Positions 9,517 through 17,441 of a stretch of DNA of 64,000 bases are shown piece after piece. The stretch is taken from the NCBI GenBank assembly GCA_019104865.1, contig JAHRWZ010000016.1, forward strand, positions 1 through 64,000. Reading direction: 5' to 3'. Every line of letters starts with the position of its first letter. The first letter of the stretch is position 1. Under the pieces are notes generated by a model that worked only from the letters and a program-made list of their open reading frames with translations, was not told where the DNA came from and did not search any database. Origin of the DNA: Castellaniella sp. GTDB lineage: Bacteria > Pseudomonadota > Gammaproteobacteria > Burkholderiales > Burkholderiaceae_B. A program made the position numbers and the translations under genes.

Positions 9517-9718
9517 GCGGGTGGTCGCCGTCGCGCAGAACGTATTCGGCGCCGCAGTACTGGCATTTTGCGACGCCGTTCTTCACGACTTCGATGTAGG
9601 TGCGAGGATGCATGCTCCAGAGGGGCGATTTCGGGCCGGGGCAGAAGACCGGCAGGTCTTCGGCGCCGACGACGATGGGATCCTGGTGTTGCTGTGCGGA
9701 TGCGGACACGCTGCTCAT
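9485..9718 (-). CDS. Zinc-finger (CHCC, NDUFS6-like) protein
   Basis: Small 77-aa protein of the CHCC zinc-finger type found beside ilvE in many betaproteobacteria. The likely ligands are Cys in VFCPGPKSPLWSMHP, the His of that segment, and the CQYCG pair near the C-terminal half. The arrangement resembles the zinc-binding C-terminus of mitochondrial complex I subunit NDUFS6. It starts 12 nt after the ilvE stop and overlaps the start of the YheT-type gene, so it is in the ilvE operon. Its role in bacteria is not known. Confidence 0.85.
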   Translation of the reverse strand: MSSVSASAQQHQDPIVVGAEDLPVFCPGPKSPLWSMHPRTYIEVVKNGVAKCQYCGAEYVLRDGDHPHGHEQAGIRL

Positions 9719-9730
9719 GGTGTTTCCTGG

Positions 9731-10651
9731 TCAGACCTTCGAGAGCCAGTGATGGTATTTCGGGGTTTTGCCCGAAACGGCATCGAAGAAGGCTTTCTGC
9801 AATTGGGCGGTGATGGGGCCGCGCTCGCCGGCGCCGATCTGGCGGCCGTCGATTTCGCGGATGGGGGTGACTTCGGCGGCGGTGCCGGTGAAGAAGGCTT
9901 CGTCCGCGATGTAGAGATCGTCGCGGGTGAGACGGCGGGAGACGATCCGCAGGTCGAGATCGGCCGCGATCTGGTGGATCGAGGCGCGGGTGATGCCGGT
10001 CAGGGCGCAGGCGATGTCCGGTTCGTACAGGACGCCGTCGCGCACGATGAACAGGTTTTCGCCGGAGCCTTCGGCCACGAAGCCTTCGGTGTCCAGCAGG
10101 ATGGCTTCGTCGTAGCCGTGTTCCAGGGCCTCGGTATTGGCCAGGATGGAGTTGGCATAGGTGCTGGCGATCTTCGCGCGCGGCATGGTGACGTTGACGT
10201 GCTGGCGGGCGTAGGAGGAGATCTTGACCCGGATGCCTTGTTTCAGGGCGTCTTCACCCAGATAGGCGCCCCAGGCCCAGGCGGCGATGGCCACGTGCAC
10301 CTGAGCGCCCTTGGGCGAGACCCCCATTTTTTCGGAACCGTAGAACACGATCGGGCGGATGTAGCAGGATTCGAGTTCGTTGCGGCGCACGACCTCGACC
10401 TGGGCCTCGGAGATCGCCTCGCGCGTGAAGGGGATCTTCATCTGGTAGATATGCGCGGAATTGAACAAGCGCCGGGTGTGGTCTTCCAGGCGGAAGATGG
10501 CCGTGCCATGGTCGGTCTTGTAGGCCCGGACGCCCTCGAAGACGGACAGGCCGTAATGCAGTGAGTGCGTCAGGACGTGGGTGGTTGCCTCGCGCCAGGG
10601 CACGAGTTTGCCGTCATACCAGATCACCCCGTCACGGTCGGACATGGACAT
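9731..10651 (-). CDS. ilvE: Branched-chain amino acid aminotransferase
   Basis: PLP class IV aminotransferase of 306 aa that interconverts Leu, Ile and Val with their 2-oxo acids. I chose the ATG at 10649-10651 (MSMSDRDG) because GGAGAAGG lies just upstream; the longer open frame has no such site. Family features are LTHSLHYGLSVFEGVRAY, the conserved Arg segments in FRLEDHTRRLFNSA, the PLP-Lys segment MPRAKIASTYANS and the phosphate-binding GFVAEGSGENLF and ALTGITRASI. First gene of a three-gene operon with the zinc protein and yheT. Confidence 0.95.
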   Translation of the reverse strand: MSMSDRDGVIWYDGKLVPWREATTHVLTHSLHYGLSVFEGVRAYKTDHGTAIFRLEDHTRRLFNSAHIYQMKIPFTREAISEAQVEVVRRNELESCYIRPIVFYGSEKMGVSPKGAQVHVAIAAWAWGAYLGEDALKQGIRVKISSYARQHVNVTMPRAKIASTYANSILANTEALEHGYDEAILLDTEGFVAEGSGENLFIVRDGVLYEPDIACALTGITRASIHQIAADLDLRIVSRRLTRDDLYIADEAFFTGTAAEVTPIREIDGRQIGAGERGPITAQLQKAFFDAVSGKTPKYHHWLSKV

Positions 10652-10773
10652 TGCCTTCTCCCCGAATAATGAGGCTCCATTGTACCAATTGCCCGCCCTT
10701 GGGCGATGCACGGTAAAATATGCCGTTCATGAACGCGTGAGGCCCATCCCGGCGCCCGCGCCCCCGACTGCGA

Positions 10774-12159
10774 ATGACCGAAACCTCCCCTACAGATCCC
10801 ATTGCCGAACAGCCCGTGACGTTTGGCCAGTTTGGCCTGCACCCCGGCATCATGCGGGCCATCGAAGCCACCGGCTACGTCTCGGCCACGCCGATCCAGG
10901 CCAAGGCCATTCCCATCGCCCTGACCGGGCGCGACGTCATGGGGGCCGCCCAGACCGGCACCGGCAAGACCGCGGCGTTTTCCCTGCCCATCCTGCATCG
11001 CCTGATGCCGTATGCCAATACCAGCGCATCGCCCGCGCGGCATCCGGTGCGGGCGCTGATCCTCCCGCCGACGCGCGAACTCGCCGATCAGGTCCACGAA
11101 AACGTCCATCGCTACAGCCAATATGTGCCTCTGCGCACGGCGGTGGTGTTCGGCGGCGTGGATATCCGGCCGCAGCGCGACCAGTTGCGCCAGGGGTGCG
11201 AGATCCTGATCGCCACGCCCGGCCGGCTGCTGGACCACGTCGAACAGCGCAACGTCAATCTGGGGCAGGTCGGCATCCTGGTGCTCGACGAGGCCGACCG
11301 CATGCTGGACATGGGGTTCCTGCCGGATCTGGACCGCATCATGCGGTTGCTGCCGCCGGGTCGCCAGGGCCTGCTGTTTTCCGCGACATTCAGCCCGGAA
11401 ATCCGCAAGCTCGGCCGCACCTTTCTGCGCACCCCGGTCGAAATCGAGGTCGCCCGGCCCAATGCCACGGCCGACACCGTGACGCAGATCGCCTATCCCC
11501 TGGAAGGCGAGGCCAAGCGCCGCGCTGTGGTGCATCTGGTGAAATCCCGCCAGCTCAGCCAGGTCATCGTGTTTTCCAACACCAAGATCGGCTGCAGCCG
11601 CCTGGCGCGCCAGCTTGAACAGGATGGCGTGCGGGCCGAATCCATCCATGGCAACAAATCCCAGATCGAGCGCATGAAGGCGCTGGACGCCTTCAAGGCT
11701 GGCACGCTGGAAGTGCTGGTGGCGACCGACGTCGCCGCGCGCGGCCTGGATGTGGCGGGGATTCCCTGCGTGATCAATTACGATCTGCCGCGCAATCCCG
11801 AAGACTACGTCCACCGCATCGGGCGCACCGGGCGCGCCGGCGCCCAGGGCGAGGCCATCGCCCTGTTTGCCCCGGAAGAAGAGCGCTATCTGCTGGACAT
11901 CGAAAAACTCATCAAGACAAAAATCCCGCGCGGCGAGCTCGACCTGCCACGCTTGCCGCGACGCCGTCCGGTCGGTGCGCACCGGGAAGGCGGATACGGC
12001 CGGCACACACCGGAACAGCCCCTGGACGATTTCTTCACCAAACCCTACGAGCCAGCCACGCCCCGCGAACAGGTTCCGGCTCTCGAAATGCGTCCTGCGG
12101 TGACGCCGGCCCGGCAGCCGGTGGGCGTATTGCTGGGTGGCGTGCGCAAGCCCGCCTGA
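10774..12159 (+). CDS. rhlE: DEAD-box RNA helicase (RhlE type)
   Basis: ATP-dependent RNA helicase of 461 aa. All core motifs are visible: Q motif (FGLHPGIMRAIEATGY, TPIQAKAIP), motif I AQTGTGKT, PTRELA, DEADRMLDMGF, SATFS, IVFSNTKIG, ATDVAARGLD and HRIGRTGRAG. A basic tail of about 90 residues follows, of the kind RhlE proteins use for RNA contact. It is divergent from ilvE. Its TGA stop abuts the stop of the thioredoxin-like gene inside a TGATCA palindrome at 12157-12162. Confidence 0.92.
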   Translation: MTETSPTDPIAEQPVTFGQFGLHPGIMRAIEATGYVSATPIQAKAIPIALTGRDVMGAAQTGTGKTAAFSLPILHRLMPYANTSASPARHPVRALILPPTRELADQVHENVHRYSQYVPLRTAVVFGGVDIRPQRDQLRQGCEILIATPGRLLDHVEQRNVNLGQVGILVLDEADRMLDMGFLPDLDRIMRLLPPGRQGLLFSATFSPEIRKLGRTFLRTPVEIEVARPNATADTVTQIAYPLEGEAKRRAVVHLVKSRQLSQVIVFSNTKIGCSRLARQLEQDGVRAESIHGNKSQIERMKALDAFKAGTLEVLVATDVAARGLDVAGIPCVINYDLPRNPEDYVHRIGRTGRAGAQGEAIALFAPEEERYLLDIEKLIKTKIPRGELDLPRLPRRRPVGAHREGGYGRHTPEQPLDDFFTKPYEPATPREQVPALEMRPAVTPARQPVGVLLGGVRKPA

Positions 12160-12537
12160 TCAGCCCCTGGCCAGCGTGTCCAGACTACCGGGGCCGGTGT
12201 CCAGCACGGGCAGATCCCCGGCGCCTTCCAGCAGCCGCCGCAGATGTTCGACGTAGGGCAGCTGAACCCCCCAGAATCGCGTCCCTTCACGGTCCTGCAC
12301 CAGGATCGTGGGGAAATTCTCGATGTCCTCGTCCCCCAGCCAGTCGGGGCTGTCTTCGACATCCACCCAGATAAAGGTCCACTGCGGCATGCGGTCCGCC
12401 AAGGCTTCGAAGGCGGGGCGGTATTCGTCGCAGGTGCGGCACCAGGCGGCGCAGTAGCACACCACCCGGCACCCGGCGTCCTGGGACAGGCGGGCCCGCA
12501 GGGCGGACGGATCGGTGTGGGGATTGAAGAGTTCCAT
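12160..12537 (-). CDS. Thioredoxin-like protein
   Basis: Thioredoxin-fold protein of about 125 aa from the ATG at 12535-12537 (MELFNPHTDPSAL). The longer open frame upstream adds a segment without thioredoxin features. The redox motif is CAAWCRTC, preceded by VVCYC and followed by EYRPAFEALADRM; the cis-Pro loop reads IENFPTILV. The sequence ends with a Gly/Pro-rich tail. No signal peptide is seen, so it should be cytosolic. No clear Shine-Dalgarno site precedes this ATG, so the start is uncertain. Confidence 0.8.
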   Translation of the reverse strand: MELFNPHTDPSALRARLSQDAGCRVVCYCAAWCRTCDEYRPAFEALADRMPQWTFIWVDVEDSPDWLGDEDIENFPTILVQDREGTRFWGVQLPYVEHLRRLLEGAGDLPVLDTGPGSLDTLARG

Positions 12538-12688
12538 GCGGAGACGTGGCGGCCTGGTGGAGGCGGCGGGGAACGAAAATCTTTCAGGGTGGACAAAAGC
12601 ATAGCATGGCGCTTCGGGACGGCCGGCATCACCGGGTTCCACCAAGCAGCTATAGTATGAAAAACAATCCCACAGGACGTGGTACAGC

Positions 12689-13480
12689 ATGACGCACCAG
12701 GAACTTGCACTCAGATCGTCTCATTCCCCAAGCGGCCTGTCGCTGGTCGGTCAGGCCTTTCGCCGTGCTGTGATCAGCCAGTTGCATCCGCGTATGCTCG
12801 CGGCGTTGTTCCTGCCCTTCGTGATCGCCGCGCTGGGGGCCATCGTCCTGCTGTGGTTCTTCTGGACGCCGCTGACCGGCTGGCTGGATCAGCAGGCCTC
12901 GTCATGGGGTTTGTTCAATACCGTGGACGGCTGGCTCATTGCCATTGGGCTGTTCTCCCTCAAGCTCTGGCTGGTGCCCTTGATGGCGGCAGGGCTGCTC
13001 CTGCCCCTGGCGGGGATCCTTGGGCTGGGGATCGCCGCGGTGTTCGTCATGCCGATCGTGCTGCGGCATCTGGAAACCCGCGACTACCAGGGGCTCGGCC
13101 GTCAGGGCCGCCATGCGACGGCGCTGGGTACATGGAACGCGATCTGGGTGGGTGTCCTGTTCTGCCTGGGCTGGTTCTTCACCATGCCTTTGTGGCTGGT
13201 GCCGCCCATGGCATTGATTCTGCCGGTGTTCTGGTGGGCGTTCGCGCTGAACCGCATGTTGCGGGTGGACGCCATGATCGAACATGCCAGCCCGGCCGAG
13301 CGGCGCCTGCTGTGGCGCCGCCATAACCGGCAACTCTGGCTGCTCGCGGCTTGCCTGGCCATCGTCAATCTCGTCCCCTTGTTCTGGCTGGTGATGCCGG
13401 TGTTCTCGTCGCTGGTGTATGCGCATTTCTGCCTGGACGCCATTGGCCGCCTGCGGGCGGAAACCGTGATCGATGTGTGA
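12689..13480 (+). CDS. EI24-domain integral membrane protein
   Basis: Membrane protein of 263 aa with several long hydrophobic segments (for example around residues 38-62, 82-120 and 150-190) and a large cytoplasmic basic loop (AERRLLWRRHNRQL). The pattern, including LETRDY after the second segment, fits the EI24/CysZ-like family; E. coli CysZ is a sulfate transporter, but the substrate here cannot be inferred. The gene directly precedes the CinA-like gene, whose ATG follows its TGA without a gap, so the two are co-transcribed and probably co-translated. Confidence 0.75.
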   Translation: MTHQELALRSSHSPSGLSLVGQAFRRAVISQLHPRMLAALFLPFVIAALGAIVLLWFFWTPLTGWLDQQASSWGLFNTVDGWLIAIGLFSLKLWLVPLMAAGLLLPLAGILGLGIAAVFVMPIVLRHLETRDYQGLGRQGRHATALGTWNAIWVGVLFCLGWFFTMPLWLVPPMALILPVFWWAFALNRMLRVDAMIEHASPAERRLLWRRHNRQLWLLAACLAIVNLVPLFWLVMPVFSSLVYAHFCLDAIGRLRAETVIDV

Positions 13481-14308
13481 ATGGAAACTGTCCCGATGAA
13501 CCCGATATCCACTGTGCCGCCCCGTGTCCGCCTGATTGCCATTGGCGACGAGATCCTGTCGGGTCGCCGGCAGGACAAGCACTTTTCCCGGCTGATCGAG
13601 TTGCTGCAGGAACGCGGCATGCGGCTGCAGGCGGCCGAATTCATCTCGGACGATGAAGACGACATCACTGCCTGTCTGCTGCGCAGCTTTGCGACGGACG
13701 ATATCGTGTTCTGTTGCGGCGGTATCGGCGCCACGCCCGACGACCGCACCCGGCAGGCCGCCGCCCGCGCCCTGGGGGTGGACCTGGCCCTGCATCCCGA
13801 GGCAGCCCGCCTGATCGGCGAGCGTTGCGCCGAAATGGCGGCGAAGGGTCAGGGCAGCGCCGACATGACTACGCCGGAAAACCAGCAGCGCTTGCGGATG
13901 GGGGTGTTCCCGGTCGGGGCCGAAATCATCCCCAACGCCTACAACCGCATTCCCGGGTTTTATATCCGCAATCACAGCTTCATGCCGGGCTTTCCCGTCA
14001 TGGCGCATGCCATGATGGCCTGGACCCTGGATACCCGCTATGCCCAGTGGCACCATCGGGAATCCCGGGTCGAACATTCCTTTCTGGTCTTCGGGCTGCC
14101 GGAATCGCGCATCACACCGGCCCTGGAAGCGCTGGAGCGCCGCTGGGTGGGCGTGCGCGCCTTCAGCCTGCCCAATGTGGGCGACTCGGGCGGTCATCCG
14201 CACATCGAACTGGGGGTCAAAGGCGCCCCGGAACCCACGGCCGAAGCGCTGGCGTGGCTGCGGGCCGAGGTCCAGTCCCTGGGCGGGCGGCTCAATCCAC
14301 CGAGCTGA
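13481..14308 (+). CDS. CinA-like molybdopterin-binding-domain protein
   Basis: Protein of 275 aa with the MoCF_biosynth (MogA-like) fold of the competence/damage-inducible CinA N-terminal domain: VRLIAIGDEILSGRRQDKHF, DDIVFCCGGIGATPDDRTRQA and the GAEIIPNAYNRIPGF segment. The C-terminal PncC deamidase domain of full CinA is absent, as in many stand-alone COG1058 proteins. A second ATG at 13496 (MNPIST) is an alternative start. It is tightly coupled to the preceding EI24-domain gene. The activity of stand-alone members is not established; ADP-ribose pyrophosphatase activity is known in some CinA proteins. Confidence 0.8.
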   Translation: METVPMNPISTVPPRVRLIAIGDEILSGRRQDKHFSRLIELLQERGMRLQAAEFISDDEDDITACLLRSFATDDIVFCCGGIGATPDDRTRQAAARALGVDLALHPEAARLIGERCAEMAAKGQGSADMTTPENQQRLRMGVFPVGAEIIPNAYNRIPGFYIRNHSFMPGFPVMAHAMMAWTLDTRYAQWHHRESRVEHSFLVFGLPESRITPALEALERRWVGVRAFSLPNVGDSGGHPHIELGVKGAPEPTAEALAWLRAEVQSLGGRLNPPS

Positions 14309-14383
14309 TCCGTCATTCCGGTCGATCGCTGCGGGGTGCAGCCATCAGCATCCACGATGTCGCGCATCGGTGTGCATTAGTGC

Positions 14384-14433
14384 TTGCAAGATGGGATGAT
14401 CTTTCATAATATGGAATTGTGGCAATGCAACAA
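14384..14433 (+). promoter_or_regulatory. Promoter and operator of the IclR gene
   Basis: A sigma-70-like promoter reads TTGCAA (14384-14389), 17 nt, TAATAT (14407-14412). Just downstream, at the expected start point, lies the imperfect palindrome TTGTGGCAATGCAACAA (14417-14433). The same TTGNNGCNNNGCAACAA pattern occurs twice before the phasin gene. The site therefore looks like an operator at +1 of the regulator gene. Confidence 0.55.
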
Positions 14434-14442
14434 ATTCATTCT

Positions 14443-15276
14443 ATGGCTCGTTCTTCCAGCATCAGTCCTCTTCTGTCCCCCGGCGCGCACCCCGCGCGGG
14501 ATCAGCTCTCGGGTGATCACGGCTCCGTGACGATCCAGGTCCTGGATCGTGCCATGCGCATCCTGGACGTTCTGGCCGGGCAGCGTGATCCGGTCGCCCT
14601 GAAGGATCTCGCGGCGGCCACGGGTCTGCATGCGTCCACAACGCACCGGATTCTGGCCGATCTGGCGGTCGGGCGTTACGTCGAGCGGGTGGACAGCGGC
14701 CTGTACCGGCTGGGGATGCGACTGCTGGAACTGGGGTCGCTGGTCAAGGGGCGGCTGGATGTCCGCGCTGCCGCGATTGGGCCAATGCGCGAACTGCACC
14801 GCCAGACGGGGCAGACTGTGAACCTGTCGCTCGCGCAGGGCGACGAGATCGTCTACATCGAGCGGGCCTGGAGCGAACGCTCCGGCATGCAGGTCGTGCG
14901 GGCCATTGGCGGCCGGGCGCCCCTGCACCTGACCTCCACCGGCAAACTTTTCCTGTCCACCTGGGATGCCCGCAGCGTACGCAGCTACGCCATGCGCACC
15001 GGCTTGGCCGGGAACACGCGCAACAGCATCACCGAACTCGATCAGCTGGAGCGCGATCTGGCGCTGGTTCGCCGGCATGGCTATTCGCGCGACAACGAGG
15101 AACTGGAACTGGGTGTGCGCTGCATCGCGGCGGGGGTTCATGACGACACAGGGGCGCTGCTGGCGGGCCTGTCGCTGTCGGCGCCGGCCGAGCGCATGCG
15201 CGACGACTGGATTCCGCTGCTGCTGGCGGCGACGACCCGCATTTCCGAGACTTTGGGCTACGAGGCGCAGCACTGA
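14443..15276 (+). CDS. IclR-family transcriptional regulator
   Basis: IclR regulator of about 277 aa from the ATG at 14443. GTG 14419 and ATG 14425 are in frame but lie inside the presumed operator and promoter start site. The winged-helix domain runs from IQVLDRAMRILDVLAG through LKDLAAATGLHASTTHRILADLAV, and the effector domain includes LTSTGKLFLSTW, near the Cys/Thr ligand region, and EELELGVRCIAAGVHDDTG. The phasin gene follows on the same strand, with two copies of the operator found before this gene. Direct control of the phasin by this protein is an inference; PhaR is the alternative. Confidence 0.88.
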   Translation: MARSSSISPLLSPGAHPARDQLSGDHGSVTIQVLDRAMRILDVLAGQRDPVALKDLAAATGLHASTTHRILADLAVGRYVERVDSGLYRLGMRLLELGSLVKGRLDVRAAAIGPMRELHRQTGQTVNLSLAQGDEIVYIERAWSERSGMQVVRAIGGRAPLHLTSTGKLFLSTWDARSVRSYAMRTGLAGNTRNSITELDQLERDLALVRRHGYSRDNEELELGVRCIAAGVHDDTGALLAGLSLSAPAERMRDDWIPLLLAATTRISETLGYEAQH

Positions 15277-15282
15277 TCCCGA

Positions 15283-15303
15283 TTTTGCTGCGCCGCAACA
15301 AAA
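15283..15303. promoter_or_regulatory. Palindromic operator, copy 2
   Basis: Near-perfect 21-nt palindrome (TTTTG, TGCG, CGCA, CAAAA arms with one unpaired position on each side) between the IclR stop codon and the phasin promoter. Its core 15285-15301 matches TTGNNGCNNNGCAACAA. It lies about 6 nt upstream of the phasin -35 box. Confidence 0.55.
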
Positions 15304-15308
15304 GTTCC

Positions 15309-15357
15309 TTGACTTTGGTTGTGATTCGTCTAGAATTGCATTTGTGCACTGCAACAA
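15309..15357 (+). promoter_or_regulatory. Phasin promoter with operator copy 3 at the start site
   Basis: TTGACT (15309-15314), 16 nt, TAGAAT (15331-15336) forms a good sigma-70 promoter. TTGTGCACTGCAACAA (15342-15357) covers the expected transcription start. An operator here would block transcription, as PhaR does for phaP genes of other PHA-storing bacteria (known of the system; TGC-rich PhaR sites are described). Confidence 0.62.
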
Positions 15358-15430
15358 AACGGTTGTGGTCAAGAAGGTGCCTGGCATCGTGCCTCCGAGG
15401 AAGCCTTCTACTTACTGACAAGGAGTCATC

Positions 15431-16003
15431 ATGAGCGCAAATTCCCAAACCCTGCTGGCCTCGCAAAAAGCCGTCATCGACAACTTCCTGGCCGTCCAGG
15501 GCACGTTCTTCAGTGGCTTCGAAAAGCTGGTCGACCTGAACCTGAAGGCCACCAAGGCCGCCCTGGAAGACGTGGCGCAAAAGTCCCAGGAAGCCGTTGA
15601 ACTGAAGGACGCGCAGGAACTGCTGGCCTTCACGTCCGGGCTGGTGCGCCCTGAACAGGCTGTGTCCTACGGCAAGGACTTCTACGAGATCCTGGCCGAC
15701 GTCCAGGGCCAATTGAGCAAGCTGGCCGAGACCCATCTGTCGGAAAGCCAGGAACGCGTGTCCGAAGCCGTCGAGCAGTTCGCCCGTAATGCTCCCACCG
15801 GTTCCGAAGGTGCCGTGGCGTTGCTGAAGTCTTCCCTGGCCACCGCCACGAACGCCTATGAATCGGCCGCCAAGGCTGCCCGCCAGGCTGCCAGCGCCGC
15901 CGAATCGAACTTCGCTGCCGCCACGAACGCGACCCTGAAGGCCGCCGCCGACGTGACCAAGGCCACCAAGGCCGCACCGCGCGCCCATCGCGCCGCAAAC
16001 TGA
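15431..16003 (+). CDS. phaP: Phasin (PHA granule-associated protein)
   Basis: Phasin-family protein of 190 aa that coats polyhydroxyalkanoate granules. It starts MSANSQTLLASQKAVIDNFLAVQGTF and contains the family core GFEKLVDLNLKATKAALEDV and SYGKDFYEILADVQGQLSKL. The C-terminal third is an Ala/Lys-rich amphipathic tail (AAKAARQAASAAESNFAAAT) typical of betaproteobacterial phasins. RBS AAGGAG precedes the ATG. No PHA synthase gene is in the window, so the granule machinery lies elsewhere. It has its own promoter with operators and a strong downstream terminator. Confidence 0.93.
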   Translation: MSANSQTLLASQKAVIDNFLAVQGTFFSGFEKLVDLNLKATKAALEDVAQKSQEAVELKDAQELLAFTSGLVRPEQAVSYGKDFYEILADVQGQLSKLAETHLSESQERVSEAVEQFARNAPTGSEGAVALLKSSLATATNAYESAAKAARQAASAAESNFAAATNATLKAAADVTKATKAAPRAHRAAN

Positions 16004-16014
16004 TCGGCATCGCC

Positions 16015-16046
16015 GACATCCGCCGGGTCCGTAACCGGCGGATGTC
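16015..16046. terminator. Long hairpin after phasin
   Basis: A perfect 12-bp stem (GACATCCGCCGG with its complement) and an 8-nt loop lie 11 nt after the phasin stop. No U-run follows directly; it probably protects the mRNA 3' end or works with the next hairpin. Confidence 0.6.
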
Positions 16047-16052
16047 CGCTTC

Positions 16053-16085
16053 AAGGGCCAGACTCATCGAAGTCCGGCCCTTTTT
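16053..16085 (+). terminator. Rho-independent terminator of phaP
   Basis: Stem AAGGGCC-A-GACT paired with AGTC-C-GGCCCTT (one internal mismatch), loop CATCGA, then a T5 run at 16081-16085. Classic intrinsic terminator that isolates phaP from the RND genes. Confidence 0.8.
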
Positions 16086-16183
16086 GATTTCCACGATTTC
16101 TCCAACTTTCGCGAGGATCTTCCTCGTATACTCGCACAGGGCGCCGCCTCGGGAGCGGCGATTGAAGCGAACATCCCTTGACC

Positions 16184-17422
16184 ATGTCCTCTGTGCGCCG
16201 TTCCTTGTTGCTGTCGGGCCTGCCGGTTCTGCTGGTTCTCGGGGTCGTCATCTGGTGGGTCAGTCGAACAGCGGCGGCACCCGCCCCAAAACAGGCGACA
16301 GGTCCGGTCCTCGTGCATACCGCCCAGGTACGCACCCAGGACATGCCCATCCAGCTGCACGGGATCGGTGCGGTCCAGGCCTGGGAAACCGTCACCGTCC
16401 GTTCGCGGATCGACGGCCAGCTGCAAAAGGTGGGTTTCCGCGAGGGCGACACCGTTCAGCGTGGGCAGTTGATTGCCCAGCTGGACGATCGCATGCAAAA
16501 GGCGCAGCTGGCCCAGGCGATAGCCCAGCGCGCACGTGACCAGGCGCAGTTGGACAACGCCCGCCAGGATCTGAAACGCTACGTCGAACTGGCCCGCCAG
16601 TCCGCCGTCAACCGCCAGACGCTGGATACGCAGCGCGCCCAGGTGGCGGCCCTGCAGGCTACCCTGCAGTCCGACGACGCACAGATCCAGTCGGCCCAGG
16701 TGCAGCTCGATTACACGCGGATTGTGGCGCCGCTGTCCGGGCGCACTGGCGCGTTGCTGGTCGATGTCGGTAACCTGGTCCGGGCGACCGATGCCCAGGG
16801 GCTGGTCGTCATCAATCAGATCGATCCGATCGCCGTCAGCTTCACCGTGCCCGACACGGCCTACAGCCAGATCCAGGCAGCCTTGCAGGTCCAGGCGGGG
16901 CGGAATGCAGCAGGTCGGGCGACAGGATCCGCAGCCGGGAACGCGACAGCGGGGCCCCACGAAAATCCGATTCGGGTCGAGGTCCTGGCGCAGGGCAAAC
17001 CCCAGGTCCTGGGGCAGGGCGGCCTGGTGCTGGTCGACAATCAGATCGACACCACCAGTGGCACCCTGCGCTTGAAGGCCAGGCTGGTCAATCCGGATCA
17101 GCAGTTGTGGCCGGGCCAGACCGTCGATGTGCGGCTTATCCTGGGCACCCGACGCGATGCCCTGACCATCCCGGATTCAGCTGTGCAACGCGGCGCGGAT
17201 GGTCTGTATGTCTATGCGGCGGATGCCCACGATCAGGTCCGTGTGCAGCCGGTGCGGGTGCTGGTGTCCCAGGACGGGCTCAGCGTCGTGTCCCAGGGGC
17301 TGAAGGCGGGTGAACGGGTCGTCGTGGACGGGCAGTACAAACTGCGACCGGGCGCGAAGATCGCCGAGATCCAGGATGATGCTGCCGGCGCGAAGACATC
17401 GTCAGCCGGTTCCGCATCCTGA
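16184..17422 (+). CDS. RND efflux periplasmic adaptor subunit (MdtA-like)
   Basis: Membrane-fusion protein of about 412 aa. An N-terminal uncleaved hydrophobic segment (SLLLSGLPVLLVLGVVIWWV) anchors it. The lipoyl halves read AWETVTVRSRIDGQLQKVGFREGDTVQRGQLIAQLD and VQLDYTRIVAPLSGRTGALLVDVGNLVRA, with a helical hairpin between. The beta-barrel and membrane-proximal domains follow (LWPGQTVDVRL, LTIPDSAVQRGADGLYVYA). The start is the ATG at 16184; an in-frame TTG two codons upstream is less likely. The pump gene follows after 19 nt. Substrate cannot be read from sequence. Confidence 0.88.
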   Translation: MSSVRRSLLLSGLPVLLVLGVVIWWVSRTAAAPAPKQATGPVLVHTAQVRTQDMPIQLHGIGAVQAWETVTVRSRIDGQLQKVGFREGDTVQRGQLIAQLDDRMQKAQLAQAIAQRARDQAQLDNARQDLKRYVELARQSAVNRQTLDTQRAQVAALQATLQSDDAQIQSAQVQLDYTRIVAPLSGRTGALLVDVGNLVRATDAQGLVVINQIDPIAVSFTVPDTAYSQIQAALQVQAGRNAAGRATGSAAGNATAGPHENPIRVEVLAQGKPQVLGQGGLVLVDNQIDTTSGTLRLKARLVNPDQQLWPGQTVDVRLILGTRRDALTIPDSAVQRGADGLYVYAADAHDQVRVQPVRVLVSQDGLSVVSQGLKAGERVVVDGQYKLRPGAKIAEIQDDAAGAKTSSAGSAS

Positions 17423-17441
17423 TGGCCAGGGGAGCGGCGTC

